10,364 nucleotides of DNA from Helicobacter sp. (GTDB lineage: Bacteria; Campylobacterota; Campylobacteria; Campylobacterales; Helicobacteraceae). This document shows, piece by piece, positions 1-6,122 of this stretch (position 1 is its first letter; every line of letters begins with the position of its first letter). Below the pieces are notes generated by a model. That model had not been told where the DNA came from. It did not search any database and saw only the letters and a program-made list of their open reading frames with translations. Both the position numbers and the translations under genes were made by a program. The DNA lies in NCBI GenBank assembly GCA_029264655.1, contig JARHZY010000010.1:1-10364 (forward strand), written 5' to 3'.

Positions 1-360
1 GAGAGTTTCACACAAGAACAACTTATGGGTATGGTGGGCTTAGCTGATTTTAGTGCGGTTGCAATGGGTAATGGTTGGAAAGATACCGATACCTTTAGAT
101 TGGGGCTTACTTATGTTGGTAAAAGATTGAGATTAATGCTATCTGCTGCCTATGATAAAGCACCTGTGCCACAAACTGCTATTGGGATTCCAGATAGCGA
201 TGGCTATATGATAGGTATTGGTGCTAAATATAATTTGCGTGATTTTGATGTGGGTATAGCCCTTAGTAATACCTTTAAAGATAGCTCAAGTAGTATATAT
301 GCTAGTGGTGGAGTAGGGCAGTTAAGGATTGCTACATTTTCTTTAGGTTATCGTTGGTAA
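1..360 (+). CDS. FadL/OmpP1/TodX-family outer membrane protein, 3' end only
   Basis: This is the last 119 codons of a gene that begins before the window; the frame is open from base 1 to the TAA at 358-360. The visible part alternates polar and hydrophobic residues in beta-strand fashion. It has the FadL-like C-terminal pattern: a W-K-D-T-x-T-F-R-L-G-L-T-Y segment near residues 26-39, a Y-D-K-A-P-V-P turn, an I-P-D-S-D-G-Y-M-I-G-I-G-A-K-Y strand, and a final strand ending in G-Y-R-W. A terminal aromatic residue is the usual recognition signal for BAM-mediated insertion. Family members are 14-stranded beta-barrels that move hydrophobic compounds such as long-chain fatty acids across the outer membrane. 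The substrate here cannot be told, because the N-terminal hatch lies outside the window. No clear terminator follows. The main uncertainty is the precise subfamily. Confidence 0.72.
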   Translation, partial: ESFTQEQLMGMVGLADFSAVAMGNGWKDTDTFRLGLTYVGKRLRLMLSAAYDKAPVPQTAIGIPDSDGYMIGIGAKYNLRDFDVGIALSNTFKDSSSSIYASGGVGQLRIATFSLGYRW

Positions 361-437
361 TGTGTAGTTAATGGCATTTTAGTTGCAATTCTCTTGTATT
401 TGCTATAAAATATGCGATAATTATATTATGACTTGGT

Positions 438-443
438 TATAAT
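438..443 (+). promoter_or_regulatory. -10 box (TATAAT) for the small TPR/CiaD-like gene pair
   Basis: A perfect TATAAT ends 25 bases before the ATG at 469. The predicted transcription start is near 450, giving a leader of about 20 bases containing the AAGGAA ribosome site (459-464). This also argues against the in-frame TTG at 433, which would lie upstream of the transcript. There is no recognisable -35, as is usual for Helicobacter housekeeping promoters. Confidence 0.45.
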
Positions 444-468
444 ATGGTATTTTTATTTAAGGAAAGCT

Positions 469-756
469 ATGAGTAGAAAATTGCTTAGCTTAGGGTATAT
501 TTATGAAATGATTGGTAAGCATGAAGAAGCACTAGTATTTTTTGAGCAAGTGCTTGAGAAAGATTCTAAAACTTTAAGCACAGAGCTTATTAAAGAAGCA
601 AATTTAGGTGTGAAAGCTAATGAAATGGCATTAAAATTTCGCAAAGATAAAAGTCTTATCACAAAAAACTTAGATATGAAACTTATGCAAGAAAAAATTG
701 CCATATTCAAAGAGAATCCAAAAAATTTAACAGGGTGGTTTAGCCAATGGAATTAA
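469..756 (+). CDS. Small TPR-containing hypothetical protein (95 aa)
   Basis: I do not recognise this gene by name. Residues 4-31 (L-S-L-G-Y-I-Y-E-M-I-G-K-H-E-E-A-L-V-F-F) read as one tetratricopeptide helix pair, with the conserved G, Y, A and F positions. The rest (32-85) is lysine-rich and probably helical, and the protein ends W-F-S-Q-W-N. There is no signal peptide or membrane segment, so it is probably a cytoplasmic adaptor-like protein. The start at ATG 469 was chosen because AAGGAA lies four to five bases upstream and a TATAAT box sits at 438-443. An in-frame TTG at 433 would add twelve residues but has no ribosome site. The stop overlaps the next gene by 10 bases, so the two are very likely co-transcribed and translationally coupled. 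A truncated remnant of a longer TPR protein is an alternative. Confidence 0.62.
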   Translation: MSRKLLSLGYIYEMIGKHEEALVFFEQVLEKDSKTLSTELIKEANLGVKANEMALKFRKDKSLITKNLDMKLMQEKIAIFKENPKNLTGWFSQWN

Positions 757-1064
757 AAGATGTTGTATTGCAAACGCTTAATGAAATTGAAAATAGCGTT
801 GATGAAAAGGGTTTTAAGGATATAAGGCTTGGTGTTAATACAGGCGAAGCTGAATTTTTACATAGCTTTAAAGAACGTATTTTTGTGCTTTTTGAAGGAT
901 TAAGGCAAGAAGATTTATGGTTGGAAAATAGCGATGATGCCCAAACACAAATCCAAACAAAATTAGATCTTATTCTTGGATTTTTACAATTCCAACTAGC
1001 CTTGCTTGATGCACGGCTTGAAGTGCTTGATAAACGTAGTTTTGAAATGGGGCAGGAGCTATAA
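747..1064 (+). CDS. CiaD-like domain protein (105 aa)
   Basis: A small acidic protein, probably all-helical. Residues 36-95 (A-E-F-L-H-S-F-K-E-R-I-F-V-L-F-E-G-L, then a helix containing L-D-L-I-L-G-F-L-Q-F-Q-L-A-L-L-D-A-R-L) match the pattern I remember for the C-terminal part of Campylobacter jejuni CiaD: a 'FLxSLKERIxVLFEGL' helix, then a 'xxLxFLxFLLAxIExRL' helix. CiaD is a secreted invasion effector in C. jejuni. The domain is wider than that role, so effector function here is only a possibility. The N-terminus (1-30) resembles a short helix plus linker. No signal peptide is visible. The ATG lies inside the end of the upstream TPR gene (10-base overlap), with a weak AGGG at 732-735, so translation is probably coupled. 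The assignment is from memory of the motif; an HMM search would settle it. Confidence 0.55.
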   Translation: MELKDVVLQTLNEIENSVDEKGFKDIRLGVNTGEAEFLHSFKERIFVLFEGLRQEDLWLENSDDAQTQIQTKLDLILGFLQFQLALLDARLEVLDKRSFEMGQEL

Positions 1065-1066
1065 TC

Positions 1067-1080
1067 GTATATTAATATAC
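1067..1080. repeat. Perfect 14-bp palindrome GTATATTAATATAC
   Basis: It starts two bases after the stop of the CiaD-like gene, in the 105-bp convergent gap before the end of aroE. It is fully symmetric, purely A/T apart from its outer G and C, and has no T tract, so it is not a standard terminator. It could be a protein-binding site or chance in AT-rich sequence. Confidence 0.3.
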
Positions 1081-1169
1081 TCCAAAATATTTGCATATAT
1101 TCATGGGGCTAAAAGTAAATTACAATAGTGCTTGCACCATGCCATATGTTAAAATATTATATAAAATAA

Positions 1170-2012
1170 TTATGGTAATGTAATATGTAGAGATTCTGCC
1201 ATAAGCTTTGCTACTTGCATAAATTGCATATCACTAAATGCTATATTATGGAAATATAACAATGCAAGTGCACCTTGATATATAAGCATTGCTTTACCAT
1301 CAAGGGTATGCGTATATTGTTTAGCTAATCCACAAAATGGTGTATCGCCTTGTTGATACATTAAATCATAAGCAAGCATACTTTTTTGTAGTAATGGTGT
1401 TAAAACATCTTTTGGCATTGGTAATACTCCATTAATACTTGCACTTGTTGCATTAATGATAATATCATATTGTTTATTGTGTGTGTTAAGCATATCAAAG
1501 CTCATTGTTTCGCCAAATTGGGCAAAGTATTGTAATTTCTCTTTACTTCTATTTGCAGTAGTGATGGCAATACTATGTTGTGCTAATACCATTGCTATAC
1601 TACGCGCACTACCTCCAGCCCCAAGTAGCAAGATATGTTTGGGTTGGTAATGTTTAATTGAATGGTAAAAACCTTCTGCATCGGTATTATATCCATTGAG
1701 TTTTTGATTTTTGCATACAATGGTATTTACTGCACCAATTTTATTTGCAATACCTTCAATATTATCAAGAGATTCAATACATCGCTCTTTAAAAGGTAAT
1801 GTAATATTAACCCCAGATAAATCACTTGATAAGATAAATGTGCGTAAATCTTTTGAGCTTATATCTTGGGGTAGGAAAAAGCGAGTATAAAAAGAGTGTA
1901 AGCCTAGTTTTTGTAATGCATAATTATGTATAAGCGGTGAGAGTGAATGCTTGATTGGATTGCCAAGCACTGCAAAAAGTTTAATTAATGGTTGTGTATG
2001 CTGTTCTTGCAT
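1170..2012 (-). CDS. aroE: Shikimate dehydrogenase (NADP+)
   Basis: Catalyses the NADPH-dependent reduction of 3-dehydroshikimate to shikimate, the fourth step of the cytoplasmic shikimate pathway. At 280 aa it has the usual AroE length. Visible motifs are S-L-S-P (23-26, shikimate binding), N-I-T-L-P-F-K (69-75, with catalytic Lys75), G-A-V-N-T (93-97), G-Y-N-T-D (107-111, with partner Asp111), the Rossmann loop G-A-G-G-S-A (131-136), N-R-S-K-E-K (154-159, fitting NADP preference), N-A-T-S (187-190), D-L-M-Y (216-219) and D-G-K-A-M-L-I-Y-Q (238-246). All key residues are present. The start is well fixed: AAAAAAGGAG ends five bases before the ATG. It is transcribed towards the CiaD-like gene and away from the TPR/zinc-ribbon gene, so it is probably monocistronic. 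Confidence 0.96.
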   Translation of the reverse strand: MQEQHTQPLIKLFAVLGNPIKHSLSPLIHNYALQKLGLHSFYTRFFLPQDISSKDLRTFILSSDLSGVNITLPFKERCIESLDNIEGIANKIGAVNTIVCKNQKLNGYNTDAEGFYHSIKHYQPKHILLLGAGGSARSIAMVLAQHSIAITTANRSKEKLQYFAQFGETMSFDMLNTHNKQYDIIINATSASINGVLPMPKDVLTPLLQKSMLAYDLMYQQGDTPFCGLAKQYTHTLDGKAMLIYQGALALLYFHNIAFSDMQFMQVAKLMAESLHITLP

Positions 2013-2047
2013 AGAATCTCCTTTTTTGAATTGTAATTAAAATTTAG

Positions 2048-2056
2048 ATTCTAGCA
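2048..2056 (-). promoter_or_regulatory. Extended -10 promoter (TGCTAGAAT) of aroE
   Basis: Read on the minus strand this is TGC-TAGAAT, a good match to the Helicobacter/Campylobacter extended -10 (TGnTAtaAT). The transcription start would fall near 2041, giving a leader of about 30 bases before the aroE ATG. The surrounding 14-mer ATATGCTAGAATCT (plus-strand positions 2046-2059) recurs exactly upstream of lepA at 3364-3377. Confidence 0.5.
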
Positions 2057-2086
2057 TATAGAATGTATAAATAAAAATGTAAAACA

Positions 2087-2110
2087 ATTAAAAAGGCAAG
2101 AATATTGCCT
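2087..2110 (-). terminator. Rho-independent terminator-like hairpin, minus strand, no obvious gene in front
   Basis: On the minus strand AGGCAA (2110-2105), a five-base loop and TTGCCT (2099-2094) form a perfect six-pair stem that runs straight into a T tract (five Ts, bases 2094-2090). Direction and shape are those of an intrinsic terminator. It stops leftward transcription upstream of the aroE promoter, yet the next gene to the right is on the plus strand. It may end a short unannotated RNA, attenuate a longer aroE transcript, or insulate aroE. Confidence 0.45.
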
Positions 2111-2174
2111 ACATAAAAACAAAGAGATTATTACAATAGATACATTTATGGATTATGAAAACTATGTTACAATA

Positions 2175-2183
2175 TGGTATAAA
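2175..2183 (+). promoter_or_regulatory. Extended -10 promoter (TGGTATAAA) of the LapB-like gene
   Basis: TGn followed by TATAAA, in the divergent region between aroE and the LapB-like gene. The expected transcription start is near 2190, about 60 bases before the ATG at 2250. No -35 is recognisable. Confidence 0.45.
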
Positions 2184-2249
2184 ATTTTTAGTATTTTATA
2201 TGCAGTTGCATTTATTATTGAGCGAACCTAATTAAAGAAAGGAGATAAT

Positions 2250-3305
2250 ATGCTTGAAATTCTCAATGCGTACAGAAACCCTATTGTTGGCATAATTGCA
2301 TTGCTTTTTATGGTGGCATTTGTTTTTTTTCTTGATTCATTAAAACGACAACGTGCCTACCAACGCAAAAAAAATCTTATTGATAATTTAGGCAAGCAGT
2401 TTAATAGTATAGATTTACACTATAATATCAATGAGTTTATTGCACATGCAAAGAATGCTACACAAACATTATTGGTTATTGCACAAACTTATGCAAAAGC
2501 AGGTGATTATGAACAAGCAATTGCTATCTATCAAACATTAAGTGAAAAACAACTTGAAACACATGAAAAGCTGGAAGTTTTAGAATTACTTGGTGATAGT
2601 TATTACAAGGCGGGTTTCTTAGAGCGTAGCAAAACAATCTTTTTAGAAATTTTACATTACTATCCACATAATATTCGTATTCTTGAATATTATATGCATG
2701 CATGTGAAAATCTTAAGCAATACACTAATGCTTTGCAGGCATTAGAGAGTTTAGAAGAACTTTTATATGCTCGCATAGATTCTACACTCAATGTTCAAAA
2801 GATATGGCACACAAAAAACTATCTTAAAACCATGCAAATATGCAATGATCATTATATGGCATTAGCAGAACAGCAAGAGCAGCTTCTAGTGCTTTATGAG
2901 CAAGATACAACATTGCATAGGATTATCTTAGGGCATTTTAAGCTTTACAATGTGGCATTATTTTGGCAGAAGATTCTAACTTCAAATAATACTATGTCTT
3001 ATATTGATATTTTATGGCATTTTCAAAAACATGAAGTGCCACTTGAGTTTATTGCAAAGCATGCTGATTTGCTTGCAATTTACCATGCAAAAGGTTTTAT
3101 AGATGGTTACCAAAAAACTACAAATTTTACACTTGAAGTATTACAGCTTTTACGCATATATTCTCATATAAAAGCAGATATTAGCTTTGTTTATAGTTGT
3201 CATACTTGTAAAACGCAAACTCCATTTTATACATATCGTTGTCCTGCTTGTGCAGAGATTGCAACAATAGAACCCCTTTTGTTACCTACACAAATTTTAA
3301 CATAG
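2250..3305 (+). CDS. Membrane-anchored TPR protein with C-terminal zinc ribbon, LapB/YciM-like
   Basis: 351 aa. Residues 11-30 form one hydrophobic membrane segment, followed by a basic juxtamembrane stretch (K-R-Q-R-A-Y-Q-R-K-K). Tetratricopeptide repeats are clear at about 71-104 (A-K-A-G-D-Y-E-Q-A-I-A-I-Y) and 110-142 (L-G-D-S-Y-Y-K-A-G-F-L-E-R-S), with weaker helical repeats to about 300. The C-terminus carries C317-x-x-C320 and C331-x-x-C334 in a Y-S-C-H-T-C ... Y-R-C-P-A-C frame, a rubredoxin-type metal site. This order (TM, TPRs, zinc ribbon) is that of LapB/YciM. In gammaproteobacteria LapB is an inner-membrane adaptor that directs FtsH to LpxC and so limits lipopolysaccharide synthesis. 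That role here is inference; overall sequence similarity looks low outside the architecture. The start has an AAAGGAG five bases upstream. T8 (2323-2330) and A8 (2367-2374) tracts lie in the first 125 bases. Confidence 0.68.
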   Translation: MLEILNAYRNPIVGIIALLFMVAFVFFLDSLKRQRAYQRKKNLIDNLGKQFNSIDLHYNINEFIAHAKNATQTLLVIAQTYAKAGDYEQAIAIYQTLSEKQLETHEKLEVLELLGDSYYKAGFLERSKTIFLEILHYYPHNIRILEYYMHACENLKQYTNALQALESLEELLYARIDSTLNVQKIWHTKNYLKTMQICNDHYMALAEQQEQLLVLYEQDTTLHRIILGHFKLYNVALFWQKILTSNNTMSYIDILWHFQKHEVPLEFIAKHADLLAIYHAKGFIDGYQKTTNFTLEVLQLLRIYSHIKADISFVYSCHTCKTQTPFYTYRCPACAEIATIEPLLLPTQILT

Positions 3306-3366
3306 CAATATAGTAAAGGCGTAAGCTCTAATGGTGTATGATTTAGGTATGCCATTGTCTAAAATA

Positions 3367-3375
3367 TGCTAGAAT
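3367..3375 (+). promoter_or_regulatory. Extended -10 promoter (TGCTAGAAT) of lepA
   Basis: Same nine bases as the aroE promoter, within an exact 14-bp shared block (3364-3377). The expected start is near 3382, leaving a leader of about 105 bases before lepA. A second weaker candidate, TATAAA at 3409-3414, lies inside that leader. The 180-bp gap between the LapB-like gene and lepA holds nothing else recognisable apart from the hairpin at 3452-3476. Confidence 0.4.
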
Positions 3376-3451
3376 CTTTGGTTATTTTAGAATTTTATTC
3401 CTTGATACTATAAAGTGCAGTAGCTTTAGCATTAAAGTATTAAAATATTAA

Positions 3452-3476
3452 GATTCTAAAAATGAAATATAGAATC
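3452..3476 (+). repeat. Seven-bp inverted repeat just upstream of the lepA ribosome site
   Basis: GATTCTA (3452-3458) and TAGAATC (3470-3476) are perfectly complementary around an 11-base loop. The right arm directly abuts the A-AAGG-like ribosome site (AAGG at 3477-3480 region) of lepA. The stem is AT-rich and weak. It may be a by-product of the over-represented octamer rather than a regulator. Confidence 0.3.
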
Positions 3477-3486
3477 AAGGCACAAT

Positions 3487-5280
3487 ATGCAAAGTAATAT
3501 TCGGAATTTTTCTATTATTGCTCACATTGATCATGGTAAAAGCACTATTGCTGATTGTTTATTGCAGGCATGCGGTAGTGTTTCTCAACGTGAGGTAAGC
3601 ACACAAATGATGGATACTATGGACATTGAAAAAGAGAGAGGTATTACAATCAAAGCCCAAAGTGTGCGGCTTATATACGAACAAGATGGGGAATCTTATA
3701 TTTTAAATCTTATTGATACGCCCGGACATGTAGATTTTAGCTATGAAGTATCGCGTTCATTAAAATCATGTGAAGGTGTTTTGCTTGTTGTTGATGCAAG
3801 TCAAGGCATACAAGCCCAAACGATTGCCAATGTATATATTGCCATTGAAAACAATCTTGAAATTATCCCCGTTATTAATAAAATTGATTTACCAGCAGCA
3901 CAGCCAGAAAAAGTAATTACAGAAATTGAAGATATTTTAGGGCTTGATTGTTCTCATGCAGTGCTTGTAAGTGCAAAAACGGGACAAGGTATTGAATCTT
4001 TATTGCAAAGTATTGTAACCCTTATTCCTCCACCAAATATTGATAACACTAAGCCATTGAAAGCTCTTGTTTATGATTCTTGGTTTGATAATTATTTAGG
4101 TGCATTAGGACTTATTCGAGTTATGGAGGGACAGATAAAAAAAGGAGATATGGTAAAAACCATGAGTTCTAATAATGCTTATCAGGTTTTAGGATTGGCA
4201 TATCCCCACCCACTTCATAAACAAAATAGCGAAATATTAAAAAGCGGTGAGATTGGCATTTTAAATCTTGGGTTAAAAAGTGTTACAGAAATGGCAGTTG
4301 GCGATACAATTACATTGCTTGATAATCCAACAAGCGTGCCAATAGAGGGCTTTATGCCTGCGAAACCTTTTGTATTTGCAGGTATCTATCCTATCGATAC
4401 TGATAAATTCGAGGACTTACGCGATGCACTCAATAAATTAAAACTCAATGATTCTGCATTGCAATTTGAACCAGAAAGCAGTATAGCACTTGGGTTTGGA
4501 TTCCGTGTTGGGTTTTTGGGGCTTTTGCATATGGAAGTTGTGAAAGAACGTCTAGAGCGTGAATTTGGACTTGATTTAATTGCATCTGCTCCAACTGTTG
4601 TATATGAGGTATATCTTACCGATGGTAGTGTTATTATGGTGCAAAATCCAAGTGAATTACCACCAGAACAAAAGATTGCTTGCATTAAAGAGCCATTTGT
4701 AAGAGCTACAATCATTACACCAAATGAGTTTTTGGGTAATATTATTGTGCTTTTAAATAATAAAAGAGGCGTGCAAGAACATATGGAATACTTAAATGAA
4801 AATCGCGTTATGCTTACTTATGCATTACCAAGCAATGAAATTATTATGGATTTTTATGATAAGTTAAAAAGCCAGACAAAGGGATATGCAAGTTTTGATT
4901 ACGAGCCTATTGGGTATCGAGATGGCAATCTTATTAAACTTGATGTACGTGTAGCTGGAGAAGTTGTTGATGCATTAAGTGTTATTGTAGATAAAAGCAA
5001 AAGTTATGAACGTGCTAAAGCACTTGTATCCGCCATGAAAGAGATTGTGCCAAGACAACTTTTTGAAGTAGCAATCCAAGCAAGCATTGGCAATAAAGTT
5101 ATTGCACGCGAAACGGTGAAGTCTATGGGTAAAAATGTAACAGCAAAATGCTATGGTGGTGATATTACACGAAAAAGAAAGCTCTTAGAAAAACAGAAAG
5201 AAGGTAAAAAACGTCTTAAAGCAATTGGTAAAGTAGAAATACCGCAAGAAGCATTCCTTGCAGTATTAAAGATCGATTAA
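3487..5280 (+). CDS. lepA: Elongation factor 4 (ribosomal back-translocase GTPase)
   Basis: 597 aa, the normal LepA/EF4 length. The GTPase domain shows G1 A-H-I-D-H-G-K-S-T (12-20), G2 R-G-I-T (51-54), G3 D-T-P-G-H (77-81), G4 N-K-I-D (131-134) and G5 S-A-K (162-164). Domain II, the two EF-G-like domains and the LepA-specific C-terminal domain follow, the last with a basic tail (I-T-R-K-R-K-L-L-E-K-Q-K-E-G-K-K-R-L-K). EF-G's domain IV is absent, as expected. LepA binds ribosomes and GTP and affects initiation and stalled elongation complexes. It is cytoplasmic and partly membrane-associated in other bacteria. The ATG at 3487 is preceded by AAGG with six bases spacing. It lies downstream of the LapB-like gene on the same strand, separated by 181 bases with its own likely promoter. 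In E. coli lepA pairs with lepB; no signal peptidase gene follows here. Confidence 0.97.
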   Translation: MQSNIRNFSIIAHIDHGKSTIADCLLQACGSVSQREVSTQMMDTMDIEKERGITIKAQSVRLIYEQDGESYILNLIDTPGHVDFSYEVSRSLKSCEGVLLVVDASQGIQAQTIANVYIAIENNLEIIPVINKIDLPAAQPEKVITEIEDILGLDCSHAVLVSAKTGQGIESLLQSIVTLIPPPNIDNTKPLKALVYDSWFDNYLGALGLIRVMEGQIKKGDMVKTMSSNNAYQVLGLAYPHPLHKQNSEILKSGEIGILNLGLKSVTEMAVGDTITLLDNPTSVPIEGFMPAKPFVFAGIYPIDTDKFEDLRDALNKLKLNDSALQFEPESSIALGFGFRVGFLGLLHMEVVKERLEREFGLDLIASAPTVVYEVYLTDGSVIMVQNPSELPPEQKIACIKEPFVRATIITPNEFLGNIIVLLNNKRGVQEHMEYLNENRVMLTYALPSNEIIMDFYDKLKSQTKGYASFDYEPIGYRDGNLIKLDVRVAGEVVDALSVIVDKSKSYERAKALVSAMKEIVPRQLFEVAIQASIGNKVIARETVKSMGKNVTAKCYGGDITRKRKLLEKQKEGKKRLKAIGKVEIPQEAFLAVLKID

Positions 5281-5298
5281 CTTCTATATTGTTTTTTA

Positions 5299-5322
5299 TA
5301 GTATTTGTAAACAAACTATTTT
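5299..5322 (+). terminator. Weak terminator-like hairpin after lepA
   Basis: TAG (5299-5301) and TTTG (5304-5307) pair with CAAA (5312-5315) and CTA (5316-5318) around a four-base loop, with a two-base bulge, followed by TTTTATTATGTTTTT. The stem is short and AT-rich. It lies in the 124-bp convergent gap between lepA and cheB and could serve either strand. No other structure is evident in that gap. Confidence 0.28.
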
Positions 5323-5404
5323 ATTATGTTTTTAGTGAGATATACTAAGCTATTACCAAAATAAATATTATATAATGATTTTATTTATCTTTGTAATTAA
5401 ATTT

Positions 5405-6106
5405 CTATGTCTTTTCTCCTATATTGCGAATTTTATTGTGTGCATAATCCACAATACGCGGTGCAATTTGTTGGAGCGGTAGAATCTCGCGAACAGCACC
5501 AACTTCAATTGCTTTTTTAGGCATACCAAATACAACACAAGTTGCTTCATCTTGAGCGATAGTATATGCACCATTATCAAATAATTCTTTCATCCCAATC
5601 ATGCCATCATCTCCCATTCCTGTAAGAATGATAGCAAGCGTATTTCTTCCTGATACATTATTAGCACTTCTAAAAAGCACATCAACACTTGGTCTATGGC
5701 GGCTTACACGATTCCCATTGCGTGGAGTAACATAGTATTTGCCACCCTCATGGCTAATGACTATATGTGCATCACCATTAGCTACATATGCACAATCATG
5801 TTGTAGTTGTGTTTTTGTATTGACTTCAAAAACACTAATTTTACTATGTGCATCAAGCCGTGCAACCAATGAAGCAGAAAAAAGTTTTGGAATATGTTGC
5901 ACAACTACAATAGGTGGTAATCCTGTGGGTAAAGCTGAAAAAATTTTATTCAGTGCTTCTGTTCCACCTGTTGAACTGCCAATAACGACAAGTTTATCGC
6001 GAGATAATTGGCAGGGATTTTTTGGTAATATAGTATCTGGATGGTATTTTTGTTCCACTTGTCGCGATAGGATATCTTGTTTTTTATCGTCTTTTTGTAA
6101 TGCCAT
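5405..6106 (-). CDS. cheB: CheB-type protein-glutamate methylesterase lacking a receiver domain
   Basis: 233 aa. It hydrolyses glutamyl methyl esters (and deamidates glutamine) on chemoreceptor cytoplasmic domains, opposing CheR in adaptation. The catalytic domain spans about 38-225. Triad residues by motif are Ser45 in G-S-S-T-G-G (43-48), His71 in V-V-Q-H-I-P, and Asp167 in L-T-G-M-G-D-D-G (161-168). F-G-M-P-K-K-A (193-199) is also typical. The N-terminal receiver domain of enteric CheB (about 130 residues) is missing; only a polar lead of about 36 residues precedes the catalytic core. This matches the known C. jejuni CheB, so CheA phosphorylation should not control it directly. The ATG has TAAGG/AAAGG sites upstream (6109-6117). 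It follows cheR by 16 bases, so the two form one operon. Confidence 0.93.
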   Translation of the reverse strand: MALQKDDKKQDILSRQVEQKYHPDTILPKNPCQLSRDKLVVIGSSTGGTEALNKIFSALPTGLPPIVVVQHIPKLFSASLVARLDAHSKISVFEVNTKTQLQHDCAYVANGDAHIVISHEGGKYYVTPRNGNRVSRHRPSVDVLFRSANNVSGRNTLAIILTGMGDDGMIGMKELFDNGAYTIAQDEATCVVFGMPKKAIEVGAVREILPLQQIAPRIVDYAHNKIRNIGEKT

Positions 6107-6122
6107 ATGCCTTACCTTTCCC

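Noticed and set aside
433..468. TTG start giving a longer small TPR protein
   Set aside because: No ribosome site upstream, and the -10 box at 438-443 puts the transcription start downstream of it.
740..1096. Minus-strand open frame of about 118 codons
   Set aside because: Lies antisense to the CiaD-like gene, is serine-rich in the way of reverse-strand shadows, and has no ribosome site or family motif.
1128..1137. GTGC-TT-GCAC inverted repeat as a terminator of aroE
   Set aside because: A two-base loop cannot close and no T tract follows on either strand.
4386..4715. Minus-strand open frame inside lepA
   Set aside because: Antisense to a fully conserved lepA segment; a shadow of its codon pattern.
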